A stretch of 60,000 nucleotides of DNA from Polytrichum commune (GCA_950295325.1 OX485808.1:37036527-37096526); one strand, 5' to 3'; positions 33,526-46,335 are shown, counted from the stretch's first letter. Made by a program: numbers and translations. The notes: generated from the letters alone by a model not told the origin.

Positions 33526-36285
33526 ACACCATTTGTCGGCATCTCTGGTTATAATAATGTGAAAAATGATGGACCAACATATATTTGTGAACATAATCCC
33601 CTAACAATTTCACGGCTGGAACCGGATGGAAAATTTGGTGTGATCGGAGCATGAGACTCACCACCGCCTCTTTTGGCTTTTTAATTATGGACTTACCGAC
33701 ACTTCTTGTCCCGAGCCAATACCAACAAACTGTCATCCTCCCTCCGTCCTTCGCCTCTCTGAGGAGGAGAAGGGGGCCAACAGGAGCATGAAATATTAAA
33801 ATAAATATTAAAGTAAGTTAAATTAAAAAGTAAAGTAAAGTAAAGTAAAATATTTCCCTTCCCTGCAACAACAATAAAGGAAAGCCTACCGTTCTCCGAG
33901 TCCCTAACTCCCACTCAAGCTCATTTATTTGTCTCGTGCTTGCCACTCTTCCGACACAATTACAATCATTCTCTTTCACTTCCCCTTCGCCCCCCCCCCC
34001 TTTTGTCTCTTGTTAAGTGTTGTCTCATCTTAGTCGTAGGCCGGCCACTAGTTGCCAACTAGGCCACAACGACATTCATCTCTATGTATAGTTGGTTGTT
34101 TTTGTTGGGTTTTGTTTGTCACATTGAGGGTTTCCCAAAACGGTATACTCGGAGGATAACCGTGACATTATTATTATGAGTGTCGTTGTGGTGTTATTTC
34201 TTTTTTCTTTTCTTTCCCGTTTCTTTATGGGCGGGTTTGAATCGAAGGAGTTCATTTGCTTGCAAAAGGTAATCAAAGTACCACCATAAAGGGGAAACTT
34301 CCATCACAAGACAACTCAAGCGGCATCAAGAGATTCCGGATCTTGAGTGTTATTGTACTCGGGATCTTGCGTCAAATTTTTTTTTTCTTGCTTTTAATCA
34401 ACAATAAAAATAAAAAATTGTGTAGGGAATATGTGATATGTTGTTGGTATAGGATTTTGAAAATTTAGTGCTACTTTATTGATGGCGTGTATGGAAATCA
34501 ATCTCGTGAGGTCCACAACTTCCATTATGGGCCTCGGCCTTGGGGGTCGCGCTTCCTATGGAGGGTCGGTAGCACGTGAGTTGTTTCGATTCAACTTCTA
34601 TTCGAGGTTCAAAGGCGAAAGAGATGGCAACTGATGAAATGATGTCCTAGAAATTGGACCCGAGAAATTATATATACACCTTTGCCTATTACACCATTAT
34701 CATGTACTCGCATGGCTCCGACCCTCTACATTGAATGCCCTGGTTGTGGTCTCAACATGCCATACCAAGGTGCAAATAAGATGTCAAAACGTCAAATGTG
34801 AACCCAATCCATAATCAACATGTTTATTAGTTGCATTCTTACATGTGGAGTGTATGCATATGTAGATAATAATGCAAAAAGGATTTGGGTTGAAGAAAAT
34901 ACCTAGATTCAAATACATACCACATATTTTTATGTGTATATATTTGATAAATTGCATTTTCATTTCCTCTTTACATTAGGTTTTTAAGTACAATGTGTTT
35001 TTAGTACTTGTGCAAAGTGTCACAATAAGGTGTGCAAAGAATATTGATGACTTCATGGTTAATTATCATTGAACCCAATTTCATAAAGAGGACAATAGGT
35101 AATGTCATGGTATTTGTTAATTCATGGTCCCAAGTTCCCCATGTCCTGTGGGCATCGGGTTGTTGGCATTACGAACGGACACTCTATTCACGCCGGCCCC
35201 TAAAAGGGACTGGAGTTTCTATCTATCTATCTATCTATCTTAATTCATGGACAAATAATCTAGTTGGCTTATATATAGCAAGCGAAGATGGCAAATACTA
35301 CACAACTTATCATCTTCCATTTCATAAAGATTACTATAGATTCTTAGGCCATCTTGGGCGTTGGAAAGCCATTTCAAATTGGCTATGCAATGTAGTTGAA
35401 ACTATTCTCATAATGAACAAAAATGAAAATAAAATAATTAGTATTTTCTTCATGTGGTCATTAGTTCATCATAAGCTCTCACATGGAGTGGTCTTTCTGC
35501 AAGGATGTTATAGAGGTACACTTTTCACACCTTAGATTGTTGTCCACCGTAATTTTAATTAATGTGACTTTTCTCAGCTCACGTTCTTATATGTTCAAAA
35601 CAAGGAATTTGGGCACTAGTTTTTAAAAACTAATTTGAAACATTGTGGGTATGAAAATATAATAGACATCAATATTAATTATATGCCAATTTTTTTTGAA
35701 AGGTTTCGTCATTCCTGTTTGAGTATTCATAGTCAATTGATTTAGAAACCACCCTAATTGTTCATCCACACATCAAATAGAGTGGGCTATGGTATTTTTT
35801 TTTACCAAAGCTAGTTTAACCCACATTAATAGGTGTAAAAAATGTAGTTGGGAACCACTTGGAAGTCAAAACAGGTCAATTTTCATGCCTTGACTTTCAC
35901 ATGGTATTCGTAAAAAGTCACATAGCACGTAAAAATGTCATATATGTCGTTTTCTTGAATATATAGGCCAACTTGAATTGGTCTTTGGAGGTAGCTTTTG
36001 CCAACTACACAAATTTTTGCCAACTATAGCTTTTCAAACTTCAAGTTTGAGTTGGCCTTGAAGAAAAACGACACATGTGAATGTGATGTTTTCATGAATA
36101 CTATGAGACTTTCAAAACATGCAATATAGACCAACGATTACTTTAAAAACTTGTTGTACTTAAAGTTGGTCCTAATTGATCTCAACTTGGCCATAGTACC
36201 ATAGATATCATGTGACCACATTGCGGCACAATGGACCACCCAAATAGGCTTTTGACTTCCAAGTTTCATTTTGAAGGAGGGGTTG
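33526..36285. other. Unassigned stretch with simple repeats
   Basis: (TAAAG)n lies at about 33822-33852, a C run near 33990-33999, and (CTAT)n at 35218-35241. The 167-codon frame at 35032-35535 is the longest in the window, but the (CTAT)n tract codes part of it and no motif is recognisable. Near 34720-34800 a short frame reads IECPGCGLNMPYQG, a CxxC knuckle-like piece of unknown origin. Confidence 0.4.
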
Positions 36286-36305
36286 CTCACTAGAAGAAAT
36301 CATGT

Positions 36306-36953
36306 CTATAGCAACCACTTGCAATTAACCTTACAGACCTTTGCCGGTTCCCTACCATCCTCAAGTACATACTCGGTTTCCCTTCCAACTTCATCGACCA
36401 TGTTCATTGCCACTTGTATCTCTTCCCACACTTGCACAAAGTCCACAACTTCGTCTTTGGCCTTTGCCACATCATGATTTTTGATGCCTGTTGCGCTTTC
36501 CTCAACACGCTTAATTAGTTGTTCGAGATGTCGTGTATGCATTTCCAATTAATCCCTCTATGTCCATTGCATCATCAATACCAACACGTTTCCTTCTTGC
36601 ATCTCTTGTTAGTAATATTCCTCCCACTCCTTGTCCGATTTGTCTCTATCCCCCGGGCCCCTCCATGGTCTTCTTGCCAGGTCATGTCCATTTTCTAAAA
36701 GACATGTTCTCACAGTTCTCAAAGATAACCTTATGGGCTTCCTTGTGCAAGCTGTGCATGCCCAATACATTTCATTTTCGGTGGTGTGTAGTGGCCCTTT
36801 TCCTCTCCCTCTCACGAGGTGATTGTTATGGGCTTGTGCTTGCTCTGGATTTGAGCATGGTCTCCCGCACATGTTGTGTTGTGGTGTGCACGCATGTGTT
36901 CCACAACCTCCCTGCACTACGTCCTCCCAACTCACGTGTCCACTACATTTCAC
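36306..36953 (-). pseudogene. Cys/His-rich coding relic of unknown family
   Basis: On the minus strand two frames follow each other. The upstream one (36953-36609, starting at GTG or earlier) holds CGTHACTPQHNMCGRPC, then YWACTACTRKPIRLSLRTVR, LLENGHDL and an acidic tail SDKEWEEYY. The spaced cysteines and histidines and the CxxC piece look like zinc binding. The downstream one (36548-36306) is acidic and likely helical: HLEQLIKRVEESATGI, KAKDEVVDFVQVWEE. A stop and frame change separate them, so if they came from one protein it is broken. The composition and motifs argue that it was coding. A transposase N-terminal region is possible but I do not recognise a specific family. Confidence 0.4.
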
Positions 36954-36986
36954 GAATGATCATTACATAGCACCTGCGTGGCACTT

Positions 36987-37019
36987 AGAGAATGGGTGCG
37001 TGTTCCGCACCCATTCTCT
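36987..37019. repeat. Perfect 14-bp stem, 5-base loop hairpin
   Basis: AGAGAATGGGTGCG, loop TGTTC, then CGCACCCATTCTCT. It lies about 35 bases upstream of the Cys/His-rich minus-strand frame. It is not followed by a T run on either strand. Confidence 0.9.
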
Positions 37020-37787
37020 CACGATTCCAGAGCTCATTCACAAATCCAAACAACAAAATTTTAGGACAACACATGTATATCATAAATATTCACCAAACGC
37101 ACGGAACAACCCTAGAACATGCACATTACTTCATACTCTCCTTCAAAATACCCCATTATCACACATGACCTCTTAAATGACACGAGAACTACCTCCGAAA
37201 CATTGCGTCACGTGATCAGAAAAAGTGCCAAATTTTGTTGGGGTCTTCTTCTTCTTCGTTTTTGTTTTTGTTTTTTTGTTTGTTTTTTTTTAAGCGACAT
37301 GCGCAAATTGCTCTGTGCATCCTCTGGCCCAACCAGCAAGCACATCATCACTTGCTGCTCCATCAGAAACCTCAGACTCTGAAGAGCGCATAGCCAGCGA
37401 TCTCTCCTTCAAAGGCCAGTCAATCAGCTCCCGATCTCTCACTCTCATCACTTGATGCTGCCAAAAAAACACACTCAATCCAAAGTCTGCCAATCCTCCT
37501 ACTTCATTGAATTCGGAGTGCCTCCAGAAGAGCAATGCATGTGCCAACCAACATTGATTCTGCTTCGACTTTGAGTGGGGGATTGATGCCTGGAGCTTCG
37601 ACTTTGCCTGCAGTGTCGAAGTTATTTGCAGATCATAGTCTTTCTGAATGATTCCAAACTTCCCCTGCACTCATGCTTGGCTGTTCGTGGTTGAGCTCAG
37701 TTTGACAATTAATGGAGAACAACAACAACAACAACAAGAGAAAAATAAATAAAACGTGGGCATTCTTGTTTTGGGTTTCTTGAAGGG
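37020..37787. other. Non-coding stretch
   Basis: No supported gene. A T-rich (GTTTTT)-like tract lies near 37258-37290. The frame of 126 codons on the minus strand at 37290-37670 has no recognisable domain. Confidence 0.45.
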
Positions 37788-38514
37788 GAGGCCACATGCG
37801 TTTGAAAACGCCAGTTTCGAAACAGGGTTTAGTGTCTGCACTAAATATGATATTCAGTGTCATGAGGTATTTTATGTCACTATGGGAACTTCTCGGATCG
37901 CACTTCTTGTGAATAAGCGAACAAATATTGTCATGGATGATGGATGAGTTCATCCGTTGGCCAACACCCTACCTTCTCTTATGAGCAACTTGTGTTGAAA
38001 TATTGTCATGGATGATTGAAATTTGGGTGTGAAATCACTTGATGAGTGACAGTAATTGTCACACTATAAATTTATAATACCCACCAAAAATTACAAGGAA
38101 TGACAAATAATGTTGGGTTAACAATTAGTGTTGGTGATATTATTCTGTAGTTTACAAATTAGTATTGAGCAAGATAATTAGAATTGGTGATACTAAATAT
38201 CATATTTGGTGTAGTAAGTTGAGGTGGAAGAATCTTGGCCTTGACATGTTCTTAACTTTGAGGAGTTTGGTTTTAAGGTTGGTCCCTTTTTTTCTATTAA
38301 ATCGCTTGTTTCCAACTCCGGTTGGAAACAAAGGTTTTAAGCCTTGCAAAACCATCATCTTGGATCAAACCTCTAACTCATACTTAATAGATATAAAGGG
38401 ACTCACCTTGAAACCAAGCTCCTTCAAGTGAGGCACATGTCAAAGCTGAAATCCTTCTACTTTGGCTTACTAAACCCCGTTTAAAGACCAAAGTTTTCAA
38501 CCGTTTGTGGCCTT
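37788..38514. mobile_element. Long-TIR element A (Mutator-like?), split by an insertion
   Basis: Left end GAGGCCACATGCGTTTGAAA and the inverted right end AAGGCCACAAACGGTTGAAA match. The match continues through GGGGTTTAGT on the right arm and GGGTTTAGT on the left, then jumps over 37839-38211 and resumes with TTGACATG. Without the insertion it would be about 350 bp. Long inverted arms suggest a Mutator-like origin. It lies 11 bp from element B. Confidence 0.75.
37839..38211. mobile_element. TA-flanked MITE (copy 2), nested in element A
   Basis: The 373-bp element starts CACTAAATATGATATTCAGT and ends with the complement of CACCAAATATGATATTTAGT. It is an inverted copy of 866-1237. The right flank is TA and the left is TG, so one base probably changed. 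It interrupts the left arm of element A. Confidence 0.8.
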
Positions 38515-38525
38515 CACATGAAGAA

Positions 38526-38889
38526 GAGGCCACATGTGTTTGAATACACTAGTTCAAAACGGACATCAATGGGCCAAGATAAAGGAAAAATTGGCCTTGA
38601 AATGTGCCTAACTTGGAGGGCATTGGTTTCAAAGTTGTTTTTTTCCCATTTTTTTTCTTTTCCTTTTTTGGGTTTAAAACCGTTTAGTTTTAGCTTTAAT
38701 AAAAAATGGAGGTTTTAAGTTCTACAAAAGCCATGCCTTGGATCACAGTTGAAAACATACGATCCCACCAAATAATAGAGGGATCAACTTTGTAGCTCCT
38801 CCATGTTAGGCACATTTTAAGACCAACTTTCCTTTTACCTTGGCCCACCGATCTTAGTTTTGAAACAATGTTCTAAAATGCGTGGCCTC
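38526..38889. mobile_element. Long-TIR element B, adjacent sister of A
   Basis: The 364-bp element begins GAGGCCACATGTGTTTGAAT and its inverted right end is GAGGCCACGCATTTTAGAAC. The arms match for roughly 100 bp, including TGGGCCAAGATAAAGGAAA, AAATGTGCCTAACTTGGAGG and counterparts. The flanking 11-mers CACATGAAGAA and CACGCAAGGAA differ only by transitions (4 of 11), which would suit a decayed 9-11 bp Mutator-type duplication. Confidence 0.75.
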
Positions 38890-39975
38890 CACGCAAGGAA
38901 CTTTCTGGGCAAAATGAAGTATGCATGCACAAGCCAAATAGGGGTTTGGGAACGATCAAAAGGATATGGGAACACCTGAACGAGGGTAGCTACTAGGGAT
39001 GGTGTGGTATGCAAGTGAATGCATGGTATCAATAATCAACAATAATAATGGTACCAAATAACCTACCCATGGGTATAACAATTGTATTATTAATCAAATA
39101 TTGATAATTGATGGCTATGTCAAGATGAGAGAATCCTTGCATACCCAAGTTATTAATAGGTTAAATACCAATCTTATCATATATCAAGCCTGAGCAAACA
39201 TATACTTGAGCAAGCTTGCTTAGGTATGAGAATACTCACATGTTATATAGACCCAAAGTATGAATTGTGAATTGTAAAGGCCTTATTTACATATTAAATC
39301 CACTTTAACTTTCCAATGAGAAAGTCAATATACAAGAGTTCATCCATAGCATGCAACTCAACAATTGCATCAAACAAACAAAGACAAGAGCAAAATAACA
39401 CAACCATGATGTGGAGAGGATAACTCGAGGGAGTTGATGAGAGCCTTAAAGAACCCCTAATTTGTAAAAATCTAGAACCCAAATGCAAACCCTGACAAAA
39501 ATGGATATAGTAGTCATTGAGAATTATTATCATATGACAACAATGAATGAACACCTGAATTGGACAAAACAACACATTTATAGTCATTTTTTTTTCTCTA
39601 AACCTTAGCCCCTTTTTCTACATCTACCTTTACTCAAAATTTCTTAATAGCCTTTTCAAATGTACACACTAGAGAAAAATAATACATCTCCCTTATGTGG
39701 ACTATACGCTAATGCCTCAAATAATACTCCTTCTTTCACTCACGTTAGTTCGTACATGGTATGAAGGGCCTACCCCCCAGGTCAAAGATGCTTCTCCTAT
39801 AAGGTGAGTGGTCCCTTATGTTAGATTGTGTTTTCTCTTTAACTTTTACATCGCAAAGCTTGGTCCTCAAATTTGAAATAAAAATCCTTGTGATATGCTA
39901 TTACTAATTGGATGGGACAATTCCCAATACAATCCAATGGGAAAATTTGCTTGAGGAGATGAAGTGTCCACAATA
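38890..39975. other. Non-coding stretch
   Basis: No supported feature. A segment near 39752-39790 distantly resembles 16945-16980. Confidence 0.5.
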
Positions 39976-39979
39976 GGAC

Positions 39980-40720
39980 TCAAGGTAGACATGCCTACAT
40001 CCAACACAACAATAATCTTGACACCTATATTTTACTAGTATGTGGTTATGATGTGAATGGCTATGGATGTTGTCCTTCTTTCAATGTACTTCGGATGATG
40101 ATGATGGCGGGTGGATGGATGGATAGATGGATGGGTGGGTGACCATGGCCTTCTCCACCACTTTGCACTTGAAGCATGCATGTACCATGGCTCCACATCA
40201 TCCCCACATAATTAGGGTAAGGTAGACGTGTCTAAATCCAACATAGTAATAATTTTGACACCTATATTTGAGTGGTATGTAAATGGGTGTGGAACTGAGA
40301 ATGGCCACCAAAAATGCATGTGTTTAGAGAGATTAGACTATGTGCTAATAATATGTTGATCATTATAGGTTTTTTAGTTGACATAGGGGGGGGTATATGA
40401 CTGGTTAATGACCACAAGAAGCTTTACTTTTGTTAATGAATAATCTATTTATATTGGCAATAAAAATATGAGACGAGTGGATGCAAAGAGAAAATTATTT
40501 GGATAACACAATTCTACCTTATGTGGTCACTCTTCTTGATCTAACACCTATATTGAGTGGCATATGCAAAAGCCAAAAAAACATGTCATACAATGAGATT
40601 GGACTACTTGCTCATAATAAAGACCCCATCATGGAGCTCAATAGTTAACATGATTGGGAGGGTCTACATGATTGTTGATGGAGAAAGAAAATCTTCACTT
40701 GGACCCCTTATGGTTTTGGC
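39980..40720 (+). repeat. Cluster of three R3 repeat fragments
   Basis: The words ACACCTATATTTGAGTGG and relatives occur at about 40020, 40258 and 40548. Each is followed by GTATGT or GGCATATG and, for the second and third, by GATTAGACTATGTGCTAATA or GATTGGACTACTTGCTCATA. These match R3 interiors at 58545 and 53979. A (GGAT)n tract lies at 40111-40142. Confidence 0.65.
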
Positions 40721-42240
40721 ATCTATACTTCAATCTTGAAACTTGGAATGACAATCCATGTGATTTGCAATTGGTAATTGTTTGAGACAATTCAACCAAG
40801 TGGATAGAGTCAAAAAAAAATATTGTGTTCACATGAAGAAGCAAAGCTGCAACAAAGCCTTGTGCTTGTGTTTTTTCTTTCCAGGTTGGATTATATTCAT
40901 GCCTTTTTTGGGGGTATAAATTTGAAGAATTCCAATTGTGGTGGGGGAGACCAACTACAAGGATGGCCACTCCAAAATTGGGGCCTTCAAATAAATCAAG
41001 AAATGACAGTCATTCTAGGACATTAGTCCTTCCGATCTACAACCGCATTGATTTTACAAGCAATCATAAGCTCAACATACCAAACATAGTCAAATTTACT
41101 AAAGACACCATGCTTAGCAACATTAGAAGCTTTCTAATACCCCTCTGTAGCCTTGTGTCAATCAACCCAACCATAATTCAACAACGCATTCCAAAGAATA
41201 TGGTGCATTTTTTGCACCAATCATATCCCCACATCCACGCTGACCACAAAATCAATGCATCCTTTTCAAACAAACGAAGGGACGAAACTTATCAAATACA
41301 ACCAATTCATGCATATTGCACATGATGTACAATTGAGCACCAATTCACGTTCTTTGGAATTGTGAGACAAAGTTGACGAAAAACTTGTGCAAGGCTCAAG
41401 TCACACTCAATAACCGACAACCAAATGAGTTGTGAATGATACTCTTGGGTCCACAAGAATTATGTGTGCTTGAATTGTTGCTCCAAATCGATGTGATCGA
41501 AAATGTTCAAAATGTCAAGTTGGAACTATCACATCATTACCAACACCATCACTATCCATAACTTTCAACAGTGGTCACTATTTCTTCACATTCTAAACCT
41601 AACCAAGAACCTATAGTTTCATTCATCATGTACATATGCAATGTTTCCAAACATTGTGCACCATTGGATACACTATCTACAAAACTATGTGCCTTCCCCA
41701 TTTTTAGATGTAGTATGAGTATTTACCTATATTTAAACATTGTTTAGATTATGCAAGCATCTAAGGAGCTAAGTTTCGACCCCATTAAACCCAACCTCGC
41801 GATTGAGGTTAGCACAACTCTTGCTACCATTTAGGTTAGTCTTTATAATAGATACCCAACATTTTTAGTGCATTTTCTTTGGACATCCACATAAGCAATC
41901 ATGATTCCTCAAACTTACATAAGCATCCCTACTCAAAAGAATTGCCTTCATTGATTCATTAAAGATGAAAAATTTGCTTTCCCCGACGAATTTCGCAAAC
42001 AAAATCCCATTGAAATCTTGGCTCGTGTCAACCATGGGCTTATGATGATTTGCCATGATAACTTGTGCTTGTCTTTGGCTAACTTACAAAAAAGTATATG
42101 GAAGTGAAGAGAAAACTCCGGCCTCCAATTTCACCGCCAATAGGATTCCAAGGCGATGGAGTGGCTCTCAAGAGGAATTTGGCACCCACTTTTTATTACA
42201 TCATCATTGGAGCTTCTTATTGTCGCCCAACAACTAGGTG
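40721..42240. other. Non-coding stretch
   Basis: No supported gene. The 129-codon frame at 40936-41325 has no recognisable domain. Confidence 0.45.
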
Positions 42241-42257
42241 TCCATTATTTAAGTTCT

Positions 42258-42405
42258 AATCAATGTCGGGGAGATTTTTGGGCATAATTGGTCGAGATCC
42301 TAGTGTTTCCAAGTCCAACCGGTTATACTTCAACCACTTATTTCTCGAACTCAATTGGATCATTTGTAACTACCCTAAACCTTGAGCACTCAAGTCGATG
42401 ATGAT
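42258..42405 (-). repeat. Dispersed CCGGTT repeat, single copy
   Basis: It begins TCGGGGAGATTTTTGGGCAT, continues AATTGGTCGAGATCCTAGTG and CCAAGTCCAACCGGTTA, then TTCTCGAACTCAATTGGA. The GGGGAGATTTTTGGG edge is shared with the copy at 51495-51720. Confidence 0.8.
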
Positions 42406-45095
42406 GTGAAATAATTGTTTTTTGGGGCAAAGAGTTTAGAACTTAGCCAAAATAAGGATGAGAGAAGCCATTCGTCCGCTTCCTAGACTTCCAATGAGTG
42501 GGTAGAAAGTCATGAAAAAGGCATTTATTAGAGGTTCCTCCAAAAGGAGACGGAATGTAGGTAGCAAAGAACTAACCACCGCATCAAACACGCCATAGTC
42601 GTTGAAGGCTTTATGGAATGAATTATAGGTGGCATGATCTTCATGGTAGGTAAACACTACAAGCAAAAAAATGACCAAGAAATTAAACGTCTTCTGAACA
42701 CTCATCGAATGATAAGAGTAGTGGTTGTGGTTGTTGTGAAATAATTTTTTGTGTTGCTATAAGGTAATTCAGAGGTTTTTTGGACTTCAACAACAACCGT
42801 GCCGTGAACTCTAGGGCAGTGCACCAGTTTCAACTATCCTTTCACATGCGACTTAGTTCCCAATGGAATCTCACACTAGAATGCACTAACAGTTAAGAAT
42901 TGCATCACATAATGCACTCATATTTGTACAATTCCAACTTCTTTTTATGATTTTTGTTCTTCTTCTTTATCACTGAGGTGGCACCAATGAAGTAAAGTAT
43001 GTAGCAATTACATCCATATTTTGACTGAGATCACCATAAATGGAATTTTTTATTTTTTGAAATGGATGCAAATGGTCAGAATGGATGATTCTATTGGTGA
43101 TTTGTTTTTGGATTTAAAATTTTTTCTACCAGAATCAAATCACATTCTCGCTATATTTTTCCACTAGAAACTCATTGGTACAACCCATGTGAGAGAATGC
43201 CTAAATACATCTCTATCTCCCGAGAATGCCAAATGATCTAGCTCACTCCAAAGACACATGATTGAAATTGAATTGTAGCCATGCAAGGTAATTATAGGGA
43301 TCAATTGAGTAGATAGTCCTCATGTTTGCCTCACCCACGAACCAGTTGTTGGCATATCTATATATCTATCCATCTATTTATCCATCTATTGGTAGTCCGT
43401 GCTTGACTATATTGAGGATTGTGTCCGATCCAAATAATACACCCTATGGGTGTGCATTGTCATGAAAACAAGCCTTGAGCCATCGTGATGATATCTTCAA
43501 ATCATTGTGAAATTGAGTTCATCTCCCTCTAACATCATGTCTTCTTGTATTGTTGCACGTGTCGTCTTAAAAGCAAATTTCAAATAATGCTTGGGTTGTG
43601 TTTCAAGGTATATCCACCTATAATAGACAATGGTCTTTGAATTTCTTTTAACGTACATATCCTGTATATATCCAAGTTCTGAAATATACATACTTTACAA
43701 AATAACATTCTAAATCACATATGAGGTTAACTCCAGGAATTCAAATGAAAACTCCTGACTCAAAAACATATTCAACTTGCATGTCATTCATTAATGAAAA
43801 TGATGTTTTGCAATGTCGTAACCAAGTGCATGTGCAAGGGGATTTCAACCCACATTCTTTCCAACTCAAAGACCATCTGGGCTATGCTTTGGCAAGTCTT
43901 TTCAACCCCTCCTGTCTTATGCAACCATAATTCGGACATGAACAATTCACTTTGACCCTTTTGACACCAGTTCAGATGGTTTCTGGATTATTTCAACTAC
44001 TCCTCTTGTTCATGTTCATGTCTGCTATGTCGTGGCATGTGGATAAGTTTGATTCATCATAGTTAATTATTTTTGGATCAATTCTAATATGGGAGTGTGC
44101 TCTCAACTGGTTTATAATAACTTTGGTCCATGTACGAATGCCTGCTTGACATTTGTCACCTCCGCGGTTTAGGGGCAACACATCCTAAACATGTTTTTTT
44201 GTTGATCCTTATGTGCAAACGATTCCCAATTGAACTGAAATATTGCATGACACTCAAATGCAACATCTCCTAAACATCTACTATTGAATTTTTTTGGTTG
44301 AACTTGTGTTGTTGGGTGTAAATCCATGTGGAAGATGTGCAATTGTGGCACCGCTACCTCAAATTGCAAAGCTTCCCAAAGAACCACAAAATAATGGTTT
44401 CAAGATTGTGAGCTAAATTGAGTAGGTATAAAGACCCTCTTTTGAAAGAAGATAACATTTTGTCATTTGGAGATGATTTGAGTGCAGGTTCGATCAAAAA
44501 ACCAACTCCAATTTAATTTGTAAATTGTTGCCTTCAAAACCACTATTGACATTCCTATTATAATCTCCTACATAATAGGACTTCAACATTTAAAATTTGG
44601 AATCTGAGTAATCACCTCTAATATGCAAACATTTATATGGTTGGATTTGTCAAAAAAAAAACTCTAGATCTTCAGCTACGGTCGTTGAAATTGAGGTCAC
44701 ATTTCGAGGGCAGATTTGAGGGAATTTGGGCGTGGAAAGTTAGGGGTTAAGGAAGATAATAATAACCTGTAACTTTTGTCTTATTAGGAAAAGATGGGAA
44801 TGGATTTTGATGTTGAGCATGATTCTTTCATGCAAAAGTATCACCTGATGCAAAAAATAGCCTTGATGAGCTTAGATCTTGATTGGTTGTTTCTAAATTC
44901 TTCATGTTGGTGGGTTCAAGGCCATTGTGGACATCATATTTAATTTTCTACAAGTTCAAGTTCGGATGTGAACTTGAAAACCAATCTAATACATTAACTG
45001 AAACCAATTTGAGACAAAGCTCCACAATCTTGTTCATTTATCCCTTCCATACTCCTTGTGCTGCAATCCAACTGTAGTTATGAATGTGACCATGG
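42406..45095. other. Non-coding stretch
   Basis: No supported gene in 2.7 kb. A degenerate (TATC)n lies near 43356-43388. Near 44680 CTTCAGCTACGG repeats a word found in the tRNA-like module at 55079-55143, without further similarity. Confidence 0.5.
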
Positions 45096-45102
45096 TACCT
45101 TA

Positions 45103-45447
45103 GCTCCACTTCTCACAAGAGCCAAGGGCCATGACCATGTATTTGTGAGGGTCTTTGACTCTCATCCAAAGGCCATACCAACTATCTAAGGCTCTTGACT
45201 ATGATATGGTCTTCTTGAATTTGTGTCACACCTACCTCTTGGAGGTGGGCCTCACGTAAATTTTGGCAGACCACATAACATTATCCATAGTTTGTCATGT
45301 AGACTTTTCATCTGTAATAATTTCTTTGGGTCCTTAGAACTTCACTTTCTAGTGTGAATTGAACTTGGACAGTCTCGACCTTTTTGACCAATGAGAAATC
45401 TTAGATGCAATGGTCACAAGCCTTCAATCTCATGCGTGAAGTGGCCC
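45103..45447 (-). mobile_element. Tourist-like MITE with TTA duplication
   Basis: The 345-bp element begins GCTCCACTTCTCACAAGAGC and ends with the complement of GGGCCACTTCACGCATGAGA. TTA flanks both sides (45100-45102 and 45448-45450). It aligns with the whole of 13421-13739 and the inverse of 18523-18865, with the central hub CTACCTCTTGGAGGTGGGCC. The flanking DNA is itself inverted: CATGGTACC on the left and GTACCATG on the right. Confidence 0.85.
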
Positions 45448-45450
45448 TTA

Positions 45451-46055
45451 GTACCATGTCAATTGAAGGTGAATTGTTGGGCACCCCTTACAATTCGGGA
45501 ATCTCTTTTCTTAACTTATAACCCGTAAATAGCATCAAAGATCCCGAATTAGTCTAGTGACATTACTTTTGGATGAGTGTATAGAAAAGACGCATCATGG
45601 TGAATTTGACTTATTTTGATACATATCATAATGTAGGAAAATGAAAGACTTTAGATTCCATTTGGGGTGAGGAAATTTATCATAATTGATAAATAGTGGG
45701 GATCTCATGAAATATTCCACCGCTTTGTCAAAGTAATACTTCAACGTTGGAAAAACTTGTGGTCGTGACTGAATCTCCCAAGGTACTATGGCATTGTGGG
45801 GACATGATGTACTTGTGTGTGTGTCCTTGAAGTAGCACATGGTCTAGAGAGTGTTGGCCAAAGGCTTACACCTCTACCTAACAAAATAAGTCATGGAAAG
45901 TCATTTTGTCGAAGATAAGGTTAACGGGCTCATATTCATGTAATTTTTAGAGAAATAACAATTTAAAACTAAGTAAATTTTATACTCTTGCTCAATTGAA
46001 AGGTAAAATGCCTAAAAGACAAAGAATGTTAAGGCCAATATAGTTTGAGGTGGTT
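45451..46055. other. Non-coding stretch
   Basis: No supported feature. Confidence 0.5.
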
Positions 46056-46060
46056 GCCCT

Positions 46061-46335
46061 AAACTAGTGGCTAGTTGCAAGAGTGTTCTTCCCTATTATT
46101 ATCCTACACACGTGGCTGCTTCGGATTGGCTATCCGACCAAGGCCAAAACTTGGTTCATTTTAGAGACTACTTTAGATCAACACTCACTTATAGTTGGAC
46201 TCCACTTGAAGAGCTAGTTACCAACAATATAAAATCATAACACATATGTGGTTGGTTGTGGTTGGTTACGAAACTTTGGTCCATTTTAGAGACCACCCCT
46301 AGGTCTTCCCTCGGGGCAAAGCCAATTAAATGGTG
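46061..46335 (+). repeat. GTGGCTAG dispersed repeat, copy 1
   Basis: It contains AGTGGCTAGTTGCAAGAGTG, CACACGTGGCTGCTT, CCGACCAAGGCCAAAACTTG, then TTTTAGAGACTACTTTAGAT and ACTCACTTATAGTTGGACTCC. A second module holds TTTTAGAGACCACCCCTAGG. The same words in the same order recur at 51329, 52305 and 52610. Confidence 0.75.

Noticed and set aside
35032-35535. 167-codon open frame, the longest in the window
   Set aside because: A (CTAT)n microsatellite encodes part of it, there is no recognisable domain, and composition follows the local AT-rich DNA.
36288-36300. CACTA transposon left end (CACTAGAAGAAA) beside the coding relic
   Set aside because: No matching inverted right end or 3-bp duplication was found; a CACTA word alone is common by chance.
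36533-36970. 145-codon plus-strand frame
   Set aside because: It is antisense to the Cys/His-rich minus-strand frame, which looks more protein-like.
44670-44690. Third tRNA-like module suggested by CTTCAGCTACGG
   Set aside because: Only this word matches; the B box and acceptor pairing are absent.
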